A DNA stretch of 32,443 bases from Candidatus Liptonbacteria bacterium RIFCSPLOWO2_01_FULL_56_20 (GCA_001818655.1 MHLC01000022.1:2319-34761), one strand, 5' to 3'; positions 1-6,749 are shown, counted from the stretch's first letter. The notes: a model not told the origin generated them from the sequence alone. Numbers and translations: made by a program.

Positions 1-1024
1 AAAGGTGTTGCTGGGGCGGCGTTTTGCGCGGCCCGCGGATCACCAGTTTTCCTTGGATGTAGTAGTTTGCGGACGGTATCGCGTAGGTACACGTGCGTTG
101 TACCGGACACCGGCCGCAGGAGCGTTCGTAGGTCCGTACTTGCGCGGGGCTCCAGACGAGCGGCACGGCGTCAATTCTAGTTTTCCGCCCCTTCTTTTTC
201 TTGTCGGTGGTGCTCAAGTTCCCCGGGTATTGGGCGCAGAGCGCGTACGACAAGAGCCAAACGGCGTCGCAGAGCCGTACCGGGTTAACTCGATGTCTCC
301 GGCAGTAGCGGTAGACCAGCCGCCGCACGCTCGCGAGAACCGCTTCGATATAGAGCCCGTTGCCGTTCAGTTCGCTCGGCGCGTGGCCCGTCGTGATGAG
401 CCGGTTCGCGAACACCACCCTGAGGACGTGGAAGTCCACGGGAATAGGGAAGTGGAAGCGGTCCACGAATCCGGCGTCCATCAGGAAATAGATGAGCATG
501 GAGACCATCTTTCCCTGGAAGCCGTAGAACCCGCGGTGCCGCGCTTTTTTCTTGCCGTTGTTTTTGATGCGCGCGCATGCCGCTTTGTAGCTCTTGACTC
601 CTCGCAAGAGTTCTGTGGGGTCTGACCACCACTCGTCGCGCAGCCGCCTGAAATTCAAGACCCAATTGCGGCTGATCTCGCTTGCCTGGAACCCAAGGCC
701 GACGCTGCGCAGGATGTCGCTGATCTTTTCTTTCTGCCAGTCGTCTATCCGTTCCGGCAGGAAAAGCATGGGATACCGCTCGTAGATTTCTGCGAGAGCG
801 CGTATCGCGACGTAGCTCTCGATACCTCCGCGCATGTAGTAGCACGCGCAGAACAAGAAGAGCGCGTGTTCTCGCGTGCCGAGCTTCAAACTCGGCGGCA
901 GGTTCTCGCGCGCCTGCGGCGGCGTGACCCACGGCAGGTTGTACGGGTATTCCTTGTCTTGGAGCGCCTGGAGCAGGCGCCCAAAGACCGCTTCCGCCCT
1001 CTTGCGGTGTGTGCGTATCTTCAC
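1..1024 (-). CDS. HhH-GPD-type DNA glycosylase-like protein (partial, runs off the window)
   Basis: Open reading frame of 341 codons with no stop, truncated by the window start. The start is GTG at 1024, chosen because GGAGGG lies 5 nt upstream and a stop codon closes the frame further up with no ATG between. The segment GKMVSMLIYFL followed by PVDFHVLRVVFANRL resembles the helix-hairpin-helix/GPD region of endonuclease III-like base-excision glycosylases. Asp197 is in the place of the catalytic Asp of the V-D-x-H-V-x-R-V motif. Near residues 303-312 the spacing C-x2-C-x5-C matches the last three ligands of the EndoIII [4Fe-4S] cluster, but the expected first Cys is not at the usual distance. 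The protein is longer than EndoIII, with an N-terminal extension. The likely role is excision of damaged bases; the substrate cannot be judged from sequence. Confidence 0.6.
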   Translation of the reverse strand, partial: MKIRTHRKRAEAVFGRLLQALQDKEYPYNLPWVTPPQARENLPPSLKLGTREHALFLFCACYYMRGGIESYVAIRALAEIYERYPMLFLPERIDDWQKEKISDILRSVGLGFQASEISRNWVLNFRRLRDEWWSDPTELLRGVKSYKAACARIKNNGKKKARHRGFYGFQGKMVSMLIYFLMDAGFVDRFHFPIPVDFHVLRVVFANRLITTGHAPSELNGNGLYIEAVLASVRRLVYRYCRRHRVNPVRLCDAVWLLSYALCAQYPGNLSTTDKKKKGRKTRIDAVPLVWSPAQVRTYERSCGRCPVQRTCTYAIPSANYYIQGKLVIRGPRKTPPQQHL

Positions 1025-1069
1025 GGGCGCCCTCCAGAAAGAGAAATTGTGAAAGGATGCTCTTGCGTG

Positions 1070-1099
1070 AGTTTAGCTCGTGGGTGGCTTTGCGGTCAA
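1070..1099 (-). promoter_or_regulatory. Possible promoter of the glycosylase-like gene
   Basis: On the minus strand, TTGACC (1099-1094) and TAAACT (1075-1070) are separated by 18 nt and lie about 45 nt upstream of the GTG start. The -35 matches 5 of 6 and the -10 matches 4 of 6, so this is a moderate candidate. Confidence 0.4.
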
Positions 1100-1132
1100 C
1101 CTATGCCTCTGGCATAAAATAACATGAGCGAT

Positions 1133-1164
1133 CTATTCGCTTATTCGCGCGAATGAGCGAATAG
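1133..1164. repeat. 32-nt near-perfect hairpin built on ATTCGCGCGAAT
   Basis: Two 15-nt arms (1133-1147 and 1150-1164) pair fully, with one G-T wobble, around a CG centre. The 12-nt core ATTCGCGCGAAT (1143-1154) recurs at 3291-3302. It lies between two minus-strand genes and could be a transcription-end hairpin or a dispersed palindrome. Confidence 0.6.
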
Positions 1165-1171
1165 TTGAGTT

Positions 1172-1217
1172 ATAAAATACGTGCGGCCCGGGCAGTTAGA
1201 CAAACTGCACCGGGCCG
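1172..1217 (-). terminator. Likely terminator of the DksA/TraR-like gene
   Basis: A strong stem, CGGCCCGG plus GCAGTT paired with AACTGC, a bulged A and CCGGGCCG (1184-1217), lies just past the stop codon. On the minus strand it is followed by a short T-rich stretch. The U-tract is weak but the helix is 14 bp. Confidence 0.6.
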
Positions 1218-1230
1218 ATGTGGTCAGGCC

Positions 1231-1662
1231 TCAAATCTCAAAGAGGCCGTGGCTGGCGTTCTGAGCGCGCCGATAAGCCAGTATGCGCTCGTGCTGGAGC
1301 GCAAGCTCGCGGGCTTCTTCACAGTCCTTGCAGCGGACCGCGAACGGCAGTGCCCGCAGGCGGCGCTCGAAGATCTCCTTGCCGCACTCGAAGCAGTAGC
1401 CGTAGGAGCCCTGCTCGAGACGCGCGAGCGCTTCGCGGATCTTCGTGAGCACCTCGGCCTTCATCCGGACGAGCTCGCGTTCGATGTCCTCCTGGATGCT
1501 CATTTCCGCCAGTTCGGCAAGATCTGCGCCGCTAGCCAGCGGCTCTTGCTGTCCGGCATCGCGAAGCATGCCGTGTACGTCCGCCAGGATTTCTCGCCGC
1601 CGCCCCTCGAGGATCTCCTTCAAAGCGGCGCGTCGTTCTTCGGTCATCGGCGTTTTCCCCAC
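1231..1662 (-). CDS. DksA/TraR-family zinc-finger protein
   Basis: 143 residues. The C-terminal half has the C4 zinc finger of the family: C90-x2-C93 and C111-x2-C114 in a GYCFECGKEI...RCKDC context. It is preceded by a long charged helical region that would form the coiled coil inserted into the RNA polymerase secondary channel. Family members modulate transcription initiation, often of rRNA and ribosomal protein promoters, together with ppGpp. Start is GTG at 1662 with GGAGGT 7 nt upstream. It is divergent from rplJ and has its own strong promoter. The acidic coiled-coil tip cannot be assigned firmly, so DksA itself is not claimed. Confidence 0.85.
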   Translation of the reverse strand: MGKTPMTEERRAALKEILEGRRREILADVHGMLRDAGQQEPLASGADLAELAEMSIQEDIERELVRMKAEVLTKIREALARLEQGSYGYCFECGKEIFERRLRALPFAVRCKDCEEARELALQHERILAYRRAQNASHGLFEI

Positions 1663-1697
1663 GGCTCACCTCCTACGTCAAGATTGCACCGTAGTCA

Positions 1698-1726
1698 ATA
1701 ATAGCACGTTTATTATGTTTAGTCAA
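1698..1726 (-). promoter_or_regulatory. Promoter of the DksA/TraR-like gene
   Basis: Minus strand TTGACT (1726-1721), 17-nt spacer, TATTAT (1703-1698), with TG just before the -10 element. It lies 36 nt upstream of the GTG start. Confidence 0.75.
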
Positions 1727-1732
1727 ATCTGC

Positions 1733-1761
1733 TTGCCATCCGTGAGGGGAGGTGCTATGCT
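1733..1761 (+). promoter_or_regulatory. Promoter of rplJ-rplL
   Basis: TTGCCA (1733-1738), 17-nt spacer, TATGCT (1756-1761) with an extended TGn. It predicts transcription from about 1768, giving a leader of about 258 nt before rplJ. It is back to back with the promoter at 1698-1726. Confidence 0.75.
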
Positions 1762-1767
1762 ACTTCC

Positions 1768-2025
1768 ACGTTCCGAAGACCGCGGGGGCTAGAAACGGCT
1801 TAATCATCCCGCTGAGGAAGCAAGCTTTTATGCATGCTTTTGTCGCCCGGAGCGGGCGATTTGTCGTTTAGGGGCGTCCATCGCCGTTGGCGGTGTGCTC
1901 GATTTTGCGAAACCTTACGGTTGGCAAAATCAGCAAAGGTCGAAGATAGATAAATGAAGTCCCGATGCAGAGATCGGGACATGAGAGTTCCTAAGCTCAT
2001 TAGGAATTCGCTAAGGCAACTCTAC
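1768..2025 (+). ncRNA. L10 leader (autoregulatory rplJ 5' UTR) with five downstream hairpins
   Basis: The stretch from CCGAAGAC (about 1773) through GGCTTAATCAT to CCCGCTGAGG (about 1817) matches the L10-leader signature, where L10(L7/L12)4 binds a kink-turn and represses its own mRNA. GCGGG pairs with CCCGC, flanked by GA-rich kink-turn sequence. Downstream are consecutive hairpins: 1843-1859 (TCGCCCG/CGGGCGA, followed by T-rich sequence), 1879-1895, 1901-1931 (GATTTTGC/GCAAAATC), 1959-1980 (GTCCCGAT/ATCGGGAC) and 1988-2006 (TTCCTAA/TTAGGAA). The 1843-1859 hairpin could act as an attenuator. Confidence 0.8.
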
Positions 2026-2547
2026 ATGAAAACCAAAGCGCAAAAACAGGAAGAGCTGGACAAGGGACGCACACTGCTCGGCAAGAGCCAGGCAGTGCTT
2101 TTGGTTGACTTCAGCAAGGTCAAGACATCGGCTTTGCGCAGTCTGCGCCAGGAGCTCAAAAACAACCAGAGCCCGATGCTGGTCATCAAGAAGCGGCTTT
2201 TGAGCATCCTTCTCAAAGAGAAAGGATTGCCCTTCGACGAGCTCAGGGCGAGCGGCGGCATGAAGGCGCCGCTCGGCACGATTTTCGCTTCCAATCTGGA
2301 GCAGGCCGCAGGTTTCGTGTACCGCTTTTTCGCCGCACTGGAGAAAGAGAAAAAAGTGGACTCGGCCAAGGTAAAATTGCTTGGCGGTTATGACCTCTCG
2401 AAAAACGAATTCATTCCGGCGGAGCGCGCCGTATTCATCGGTCAACTGCCGCCGCGGGAAGTGCTGTTGGCGCAGCTGCTCTATATGCTCGCCGCCCCGA
2501 TCCGTTCGTTCCTGTATGTGCTTGACCAGAGGGCCAAGAAGATCTAA
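2026..2547 (+). CDS. rplJ: Large ribosomal subunit protein uL10
   Basis: 173 residues, the usual length for L10, which anchors the L7/L12 stalk on 23S rRNA. The N-terminal K-x-LxxxLxxxQAVLLVDFSKVKTSALRSLRQELK is typical. An upstream in-frame ATG at 1954 falls inside the structured leader, so the ATG at 2026 is preferred; AAGG lies about 10 nt before it. rplL follows after 76 nt and the L10 leader precedes it, as expected for the stalk operon. Oddity: residues around 69-75 (PFDELRAS) are encoded by a copy of the CCTTCG...CTCAGG palindromic repeat (2230-2249). Confidence 0.95.
   Translation: MKTKAQKQEELDKGRTLLGKSQAVLLVDFSKVKTSALRSLRQELKNNQSPMLVIKKRLLSILLKEKGLPFDELRASGGMKAPLGTIFASNLEQAAGFVYRFFAALEKEKKVDSAKVKLLGGYDLSKNEFIPAERAVFIGQLPPREVLLAQLLYMLAAPIRSFLYVLDQRAKKI
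2230..2249. repeat. CCTTCG..CTCAGG-type repeat inside rplJ
   Basis: A 20-nt unit of the form CCCTTCG-n4-GCTCAGGGC, matching the unit at 31950-31969 at 17 of 20 positions. It lies in frame within rplJ. A related sequence with CTTCGACGAG occurs on the other strand just after rplJ (about 2549-2573). Confidence 0.6.
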
Positions 2548-2623
2548 CTGGTCGAGTGATGAACTCGTCGAAGCATTAAGCGAAAAGTCAAAACAAACAA
2601 CCTAAGGTCGAAATCAAAAAAAC

Positions 2624-2992
2624 ATGAGCGAAAAATTCGATAAACTTATCTCCGAAATTGAAAAATTGTCCGCGCTGGAGCTCGCGGAACTGGTGAAAGC
2701 GCTGGAAGAGAAATTCGGCATTTCGGCTGCCGCGCCGATTGCGGCAGGCGCAGGCGGAGCCGCCCCTGCTGAAGAAGAAAAAACGAGCTTCAACGTGCTC
2801 CTTAAATCCTCTGGTGAGCAGAAGATAAACGTGATCAAAGTGGTCCGCGAAGCGACCGGCCTGGGGCTCAAGGAATCCAAGGATATGGTGGACGGCGCGC
2901 CAAAGACGGTCAAGGAGGGGCTGAAGAAGGAAGAGGCAGAAGAGTTAAAGAAAAAGCTGGAAGCGGCCGGAGCAACAGCGGAGATACAATAG
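2624..2992 (+). CDS. rplL: Large ribosomal subunit protein bL12 (L7/L12)
   Basis: 122 residues with the full family architecture: an N-terminal dimerisation helix pair (1-35), an Ala/Gly-rich hinge (36-52) and a C-terminal factor-binding domain with [33 protein letters not shown]. The stalk dimers bind the L10 C-terminus and recruit translational GTPases. It is the second gene of the rplJL operon and is followed by a TAGNNAG heptad tract and a terminator. Confidence 0.97.
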   Translation: MSEKFDKLISEIEKLSALELAELVKALEEKFGISAAAPIAAGAGGAAPAEEEKTSFNVLLKSSGEQKINVIKVVREATGLGLKESKDMVDGAPKTVKEGLKKEEAEELKKKLEAAGATAEIQ

Positions 2993-3050
2993 ATAGAGAG
3001 TAGGAGATATCCGAAGATAGCGAGTAGGGAGTAGGAAGTAGGGGTATCCG
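2993..3050. repeat. TAGNNAG-type heptanucleotide tract
   Basis: Imperfect 7-nt repeats (GAGTAGG, GCGAGTA, GGGAGTA, GGAAGTA) fill the gap between the rplL stop and its terminator. Similar tracts lie at 12952-12985, 19451-19490 and 24812-24890. Confidence 0.6.
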
Positions 3051-3085
3051 AAAGAGCGCTCTTCACAAAGGGCGCTTTTTTGTTT
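3051..3085 (+). terminator. Terminator after rplL
   Basis: GCGCTC (3056-3061) pairs with GGGCGC (3070-3075, one G-T). Flanking AAAG/TTTT extends the stem, and TTTTTTGTTTT follows. Confidence 0.85.
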
Positions 3086-3091
3086 TATGAT
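3062..3091 (+). promoter_or_regulatory. Candidate promoter of the nested tRNA-Val locus
   Basis: TTCACA (3062-3067), 18-nt spacer, TATGAT (3086-3091). Predicted initiation near 3098 is 4 nt before the outer tRNA 5' end, so the outer tRNA half would be the first thing transcribed. Confidence 0.55.
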
Positions 3092-3101
3092 GGCCTAGAA
3101 T

Positions 3102-3283
3102 GCGCCCATAGCTCAGTGGTAGAGCGTCCCGTTCACATCCGCCTGCCAAAGCGCGCGTTTAGCTCAGTGGTAGAGCGCTTCGTTCACATCGAAGAGGTCG
3201 CTGGTTCGATCCCAGCAACGCGCACCATAAAAGCGGCGGGCAGGTCGGGAAGGCCTGAAGCTCGATCTTTCATGGGCGCACCA
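3102..3283 (+). tRNA. Outer, interrupted tRNA (anticodon CAC if spliced) hosting tRNA-Val
   Basis: The 5' part (3102-3138) and 3' part (3246-3283) together form a complete cloverleaf. The acceptor stem GCGCCCA/TGGGCGC pairs 7 of 7, the D stem GCTC/GAGC 4 of 4, the anticodon stem TCCCG/CGGGA 5 of 5, and the T stem TGAAG/TTTCA 5 of 5 with one G-T. The variable loop is 5 nt and the 3' end is an encoded ACCA. The anticodon loop is interrupted by about 107 nt holding a whole tRNA-Val. With the insert removed at 37/38 or 38/39 the loop reads TTCACAT, as in the inner tRNA. The insert ends can pair (CCTGCC 3142-3147 with GGCAGG 3239-3244). The T-loop starts with C rather than T54. Whether it is spliced or is a relic is not known. 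Confidence 0.6.
3153..3227 (+). tRNA. tRNA-Val(CAC)
   Basis: A complete 75-nt tRNA with encoded CCA. Acceptor GCGCGTT/AACGCGC, D stem GCTC/GAGC, anticodon stem CTTCG/CGAAG with loop TTCACAT (anticodon CAC, reading GTG), and T stem GCTGG/CCAGC with loop TTCGATC. It lies inside the anticodon loop of the outer tRNA at 3102-3283. Confidence 0.95.
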
Positions 3284-3311
3284 TTCTCTCATTCGCGCGA
3301 ATGGTAGAATG
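3282..3311. repeat. Second hairpin with the ATTCGCGCGAAT core
   Basis: CATTCT (3282-3287) pairs with AGAATG (3306-3311) around ATTCGCGCGAAT (3291-3302), the same core as at 1143-1154. It directly abuts the CCA end of the outer tRNA. Confidence 0.5.
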
Positions 3312-3331
3312 AGGAGAATGATCAGGCGACC

Positions 3332-3871
3332 ATGAAACGCGCGCTTATTTTCGGTACAATAGTGGTGGCGGGCATCCTTGTGTACGCCGCCGCGTTGCAG
3401 AAACCGGCTGCGCCATCGCAACAACAAACCATGCTGCTCACAAGTTCCGCGTTCGAACAGAACGCATACATCCCCAAGAAATTCAGCTGCGAGGGATGGA
3501 ACATTAACCCTGAGCTTTTGATCCAGGGCGTGCCTCAAGAGGCAAAGAGCTTGACATTGATCATGGATGACCCGGACGCGCCACGGGGCACGTTCACGCA
3601 CTGGCTCGTGTGGAACATTGATCCCACGACGACTGTGATAAAAGAAGAGAGTGTGCCTCCGGGCAGTATCGAGGGCGCAAACGACGCGGGCAAGATTGGC
3701 TACATTGGCCCATGTCCGCCTCCGGGCGCGCCGCACCGCTATTTTTTCAAACTGTACGCACTTGATGTTTTACTTGACCTTAAATCAGGCGCAAGCAAAA
3801 CCGAACTTGAAGCCGCGCTCCGCAGCCACAGTGAGGCGCAGACAGAGCTTGTCGGCCTTTACGCGCGATAA
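3332..3871 (+). CDS. PEBP / YbhB-YbcL family protein, membrane-anchored
   Basis: 179 residues. Residues 4-22 form a hydrophobic N-terminal segment (signal anchor or uncleaved signal), followed by a linker rich in Pro and Gln. The phosphatidylethanolamine-binding-protein fold is shown by DPDAP (80-84), THWLVWNI and PHRYFFKLYALD (134-145), which form the anion-binding pocket. Bacterial members are small extracytoplasmic proteins of unclear substrate. GAGGAG lies about 12 nt before the ATG. It is convergent with the secreted protein gene, 10 bp away. Confidence 0.9.
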   Translation: MKRALIFGTIVVAGILVYAAALQKPAAPSQQQTMLLTSSAFEQNAYIPKKFSCEGWNINPELLIQGVPQEAKSLTLIMDDPDAPRGTFTHWLVWNIDPTTTVIKEESVPPGSIEGANDAGKIGYIGPCPPPGAPHRYFFKLYALDVLLDLKSGASKTELEAALRSHSEAQTELVGLYAR

Positions 3872-3881
3872 CGAGCGCGCG

Positions 3882-5561
3882 TCAAGGCGTTAACGCGCCT
3901 TCGTAAACGGTGTTGATCCGTTGCACGACTACGATCTCAAAGCCCTTGGAAGTGTTTTCTGCGCCTGACGTGAGCGTCACGGTGATGGGATACGTGCCCG
4001 GGGTCGTGGGGAAGCCCGAGATGGTCGCGGGCGCGCGGCACGGCGCCATAATGCAGACCGCTGGCGTGAGGGTGAGCCCCGGCGGGAGATTGCCCGCGGT
4101 GATGCTCCAGACATAGGTGCCTGCGCCGCCCTGGGCAACGAGCGCCGCCTCATATTTTTCGCCTTGGACGACCTGCGGGAGGGATTCCGTGTTGATCATA
4201 AAGAACTGGAGCGGCATAACCTGGAAGTTCGCCGTATTGCTCGTCCCGTTCTTGTTCGTGACCGTGATGGGATAGCTTCCCGGCGCAAGCACGACTTGAG
4301 CGCAGGACGCGAATGGCGCGCAGGGCGTTGCGGGGATCGCGAACGTAAGCGTTTTCCCGTCCGGAGACGAGAGGTCCTGGACCGCGCGCGTGACGCCGGC
4401 GAAGCTTATATGATTCTGCGTCGGCGTGAATCCGAATCCGCCAAGGGTCACTTGCGTGCCTACGCTTCCCGAGCCGGGCGTGATCGTGGTGATGATGGGG
4501 ATCGCCTCCACCTCGTTTTTGTCGCGTATGCGGATGCTTCCGACATCGGTGATCATGTTATTTATCTCGTCCAGTACGCCTTCTATGGTCACGAAAATGT
4601 CCGTTTTGAGGGTGCTTGTGACGGTGACGAGCTTTGCGTCGCGCGTCCGGATCACAAAACTGCCGTCTCCGGCGTTGATCTGCGTGATAATGCCGTCAAT
4701 GGACTGCTTTTCCCTGGCGATTTTCGGCTGGGAAAGGTCGCGGATCACTTCGGCCTCAACGACTTGGGCGTTCGCATCCAATGCCGATCCGTAAATATTC
4801 AGCTTGTCGCCGATCGCGATGCTGTTGAACGCGATATTCCCCCGGTTGCGGTCAAGGATGATGGTCTTTGACGTGACCCGCACCTCGTATTTTCGTACAA
4901 AATCGAGCTGTGGCCGCACGAGCGGGGGAACCGCGATGCTCCGTCCCGCGGCGCTCTCGTCGAGCGAGCGGACGCCCAAGGGGCAGGGCGCCTCTGTTTT
5001 CGCGCCGTTCCAGAAGCCGTAGCACGGATACTCCGGCCGCTGGATCACAATGAGCGTCTGCGGGCTTCCGGCTGCGACGCCGATCACTTCGGTGTTATCG
5101 AGCTGGATAAAGGTTCGCTCAGGCGGCTTTGAAAGATTGCGCACGATGAGCCCGCGGATCGAACCATCGGTGTTATAGAAGCCGTAGACGTTGATGAGAT
5201 CGCCTACCGAAAAATCCGAAAACGCCGCGGCTTGACGTTGTTTCAAGAGAAGGATGGTTTCTGCAGTGATCTGGATGCGGTAGCCAACTTCCCGGGGCGA
5301 GGGGCATATGGCAGATTCGCCTCGCACCGCGCTTTCGCTCGGGAACCGCAGACAGCTTACCGAAGCTGCGAGCGTGGCCGCGGCAAAGATTTCCGCAGGC
5401 AGTCCGCCCGAAGAGATCTGCGTGATCCGCATCGACGGAAACTGAAGAATATCTCCTTCGTCAATAATTGCAGGCGCAGCATATGCGTTATTCCCTGCGG
5501 AATAAGGGATAATGACAAGCGCTGCCGCAGCCGCGATGATGAGTAATAAGTTCTTCGCCAT
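3882..5561 (-). CDS. Secreted protein with DUF5666-like, IPT/TIG and Ig-like domains
   Basis: 559 residues from the ATG at 5561. A longer in-frame ATG at 5672 would place 37 polar residues before the signal peptide and is rejected. Residues 1-28 are a classical signal sequence (MAKNLLLIIAAAAALVIIPYS...AYA). Two repeats of the form VGDLINVYGFYN..GSIRGLIVRNLS and IGDKLNIYG...AQVVEAEVIRDLS resemble DUF5666. They are followed by an IPT/TIG domain (ITTITPGSGSVGTQVTLGGFGF) and a C-terminal putative Ig-like domain with GTYVWSITAGNLPPGLTL. It is likely exported through Sec and displayed or released; a binding partner cannot be inferred. Cys residues come in pairs (CAPFASC, CIMAPC), compatible with disulfides. 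Confidence 0.75.
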   Translation of the reverse strand: MAKNLLLIIAAAAALVIIPYSAGNNAYAAPAIIDEGDILQFPSMRITQISSGGLPAEIFAAATLAASVSCLRFPSESAVRGESAICPSPREVGYRIQITAETILLLKQRQAAAFSDFSVGDLINVYGFYNTDGSIRGLIVRNLSKPPERTFIQLDNTEVIGVAAGSPQTLIVIQRPEYPCYGFWNGAKTEAPCPLGVRSLDESAAGRSIAVPPLVRPQLDFVRKYEVRVTSKTIILDRNRGNIAFNSIAIGDKLNIYGSALDANAQVVEAEVIRDLSQPKIAREKQSIDGIITQINAGDGSFVIRTRDAKLVTVTSTLKTDIFVTIEGVLDEINNMITDVGSIRIRDKNEVEAIPIITTITPGSGSVGTQVTLGGFGFTPTQNHISFAGVTRAVQDLSSPDGKTLTFAIPATPCAPFASCAQVVLAPGSYPITVTNKNGTSNTANFQVMPLQFFMINTESLPQVVQGEKYEAALVAQGGAGTYVWSITAGNLPPGLTLTPAVCIMAPCRAPATISGFPTTPGTYPITVTLTSGAENTSKGFEIVVVQRINTVYEGALTP

Positions 5562-5574
5562 GGTCACAGTGCAT

Positions 5575-5580
5575 ATTATA
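5575..5580 (-). promoter_or_regulatory. -10 element of the secreted-protein gene (near-leaderless)
   Basis: A perfect TATAAT on the minus strand ends 13 nt before the ATG at 5561. It predicts a 5' UTR of about 6-7 nt with no Shine-Dalgarno sequence. No convincing -35 is visible. Confidence 0.55.
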
Positions 5581-5581
5581 C

Positions 5582-5951
5582 TACGAATCTCTGCACGAGG
5601 CGTTACATAGTCGCACTGCGCTATCCACAGGGTATCTTGACGCAGGTCTGGATCAACGCTATTGTTAGCCAATTCCCATGCAGGCGTTTAACTTCGCAAC
5701 CAAGGATTTTGCAGCCGCACTTCGCACGTGCTGGCTGCTTTTCGGCATTTACTTTATTGGCCGACCAACGGATCAGGAGGCGACTACCGCAATGTTCTAG
5801 AGAAAAGTATTAACAAGAACGAACTTGCAAGAGCCCCTGATCCGAGGGGCTCTTGTGTTATGCGGCCTGAAAATCGTCCGGCTGCGCAGGTGCAGATGAA
5901 CGATTTTCAGATCGCATGGTGCGGTCTGAAGCACATTAGTGAGGGGGCGTT
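5582..5951. other. Intergenic region with three inverted repeats
   Basis: No supported gene. Holds a GCAGCC/GGCTGC stem followed by TTTT (about 5711-5740), a perfect 10-bp hairpin CAAGAGCCCC/GGGGCTCTTG (5828-5837 with 5846-5855), and an 11-bp inverted repeat CTGAAAATCGT/ACGATTTTCAG (5867-5877 with 5900-5910) just before the next gene. Confidence 0.6.
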
Positions 5952-6518
5952 ATGCAGCAGGGCAGGACAACTCCGGGAGAGCCGGCGATTGAGCGCATCT
6001 TTGCGTTCAAGGGAACAGTAGGGGAGCGAATTCTTGAAGAGATTGCTCATCCTACGGCGCAGCCGATGCGCCACAAGCGGGTTTTCGGAACGATGTGGGT
6101 CCGAAAGTGGGGAGCAGACGGTCATGAGGCTTGCAGAGGCATCGTGGTCGTAGGCACCACACGTATCCCGCTCATGCTTGAGAAAGGCATGGCGGTTGCG
6201 GACGAGCCGAGGACGCTCGTTATCCAGCAGGTGCCGGGATGCAGGCATTCGCTCAAGCCCGCGGTAAACGGCAGCCGGGCAACTATTCTTGAGGTCGGAA
6301 GCGAACTGAACGAGAATCGGCTTAAGGGATTTGCCTGTCAAGTTGTTGCGGCCTTCGTGATCCACGGCTTTTGCTGGAAAGATCGCAACGGCAAGGAGCT
6401 GCAAGAGCCCTATGGCGACAGGGTTGACCCTGTTGCGAAAGCAAGGCGAAAGGCAAAGAAAAAGGCGAAGCAGCCACAAAAGCCTGACAGCTACGACCGC
6501 TACCTCGGCATTTGGTAG
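5952..6518 (+). CDS. Hypothetical protein with a Lys-rich tail
   Basis: 188 residues; I do not recognise the family. The start ATG at 5952 has GAGGGGG at a good distance. The C-terminal stretch around 165-178 (KARRKAKKKAKQPQK) is strongly basic, which could mean nucleic-acid contact. No signal peptide or membrane segment. Cysteines are few and not arranged as a zinc site. The gene stands alone between a structured upstream region and a terminator-like stem, so it is probably a monocistronic unit. Confidence 0.6.
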   Translation: MQQGRTTPGEPAIERIFAFKGTVGERILEEIAHPTAQPMRHKRVFGTMWVRKWGADGHEACRGIVVVGTTRIPLMLEKGMAVADEPRTLVIQQVPGCRHSLKPAVNGSRATILEVGSELNENRLKGFACQVVAAFVIHGFCWKDRNGKELQEPYGDRVDPVAKARRKAKKKAKQPQKPDSYDRYLGIW

Positions 6519-6562
6519 GCCTTTGGTAGCGCTGTCCTTTCTGCTCTTGCCGCCCAAGTTTA

Positions 6563-6620
6563 CGGGGAATCTGCTGCTCTGGCCCAAGCCGGAGAATTGC
6601 CGGTTCCCCGCTTCTTTTTT
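6563..6620 (+). terminator. Possible terminator after the 188-residue orphan
   Basis: CGGGGAA (6563-6569) pairs with TTCCCCG (6604-6610), with an inner CCGG...CCGG, followed by CTTCTTTTTT. Confidence 0.55.
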
Positions 6621-6749
6621 CAAAACATTTGGGTTAGATTGGTAAAGATGAAAATCCTGCGCACGAGGTTTAAAAAAGACCGGGTTCGTCCGTTGTAATA
6701 AAACCGGCCGAGTACCGCAGGATAAACAGGTTTTTCGGAACGTGAAGCT

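Noticed and set aside
285-932. 215-codon open frame on the minus strand, and a 206-codon frame on plus at 5-625
   Set aside because: Both are Arg/Pro-rich frames opposite or offset from the continuous glycosylase-like frame, which alone shows a domain and a ribosome binding site.
3102-3150. Simple tRNA pseudogene upstream of tRNA-Val
   Set aside because: A 5' fragment alone would be a relic, but the matching 3' half after tRNA-Val pairs at every stem, so the interrupted-tRNA reading is preferred.
3884-3901. AAGGCG/CGCCTT hairpin between PEBP and the secreted protein gene
   Set aside because: Short, no T-run, and inside the coding end of the minus-strand gene; not convincing as a terminator.
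5678-5800. 40-codon frame on plus (MQAFNFATKDFAAAL...)
   Set aside because: No ribosome binding site, no recognisable family, and it overlaps a hairpin with a T-run; too weak to annotate.
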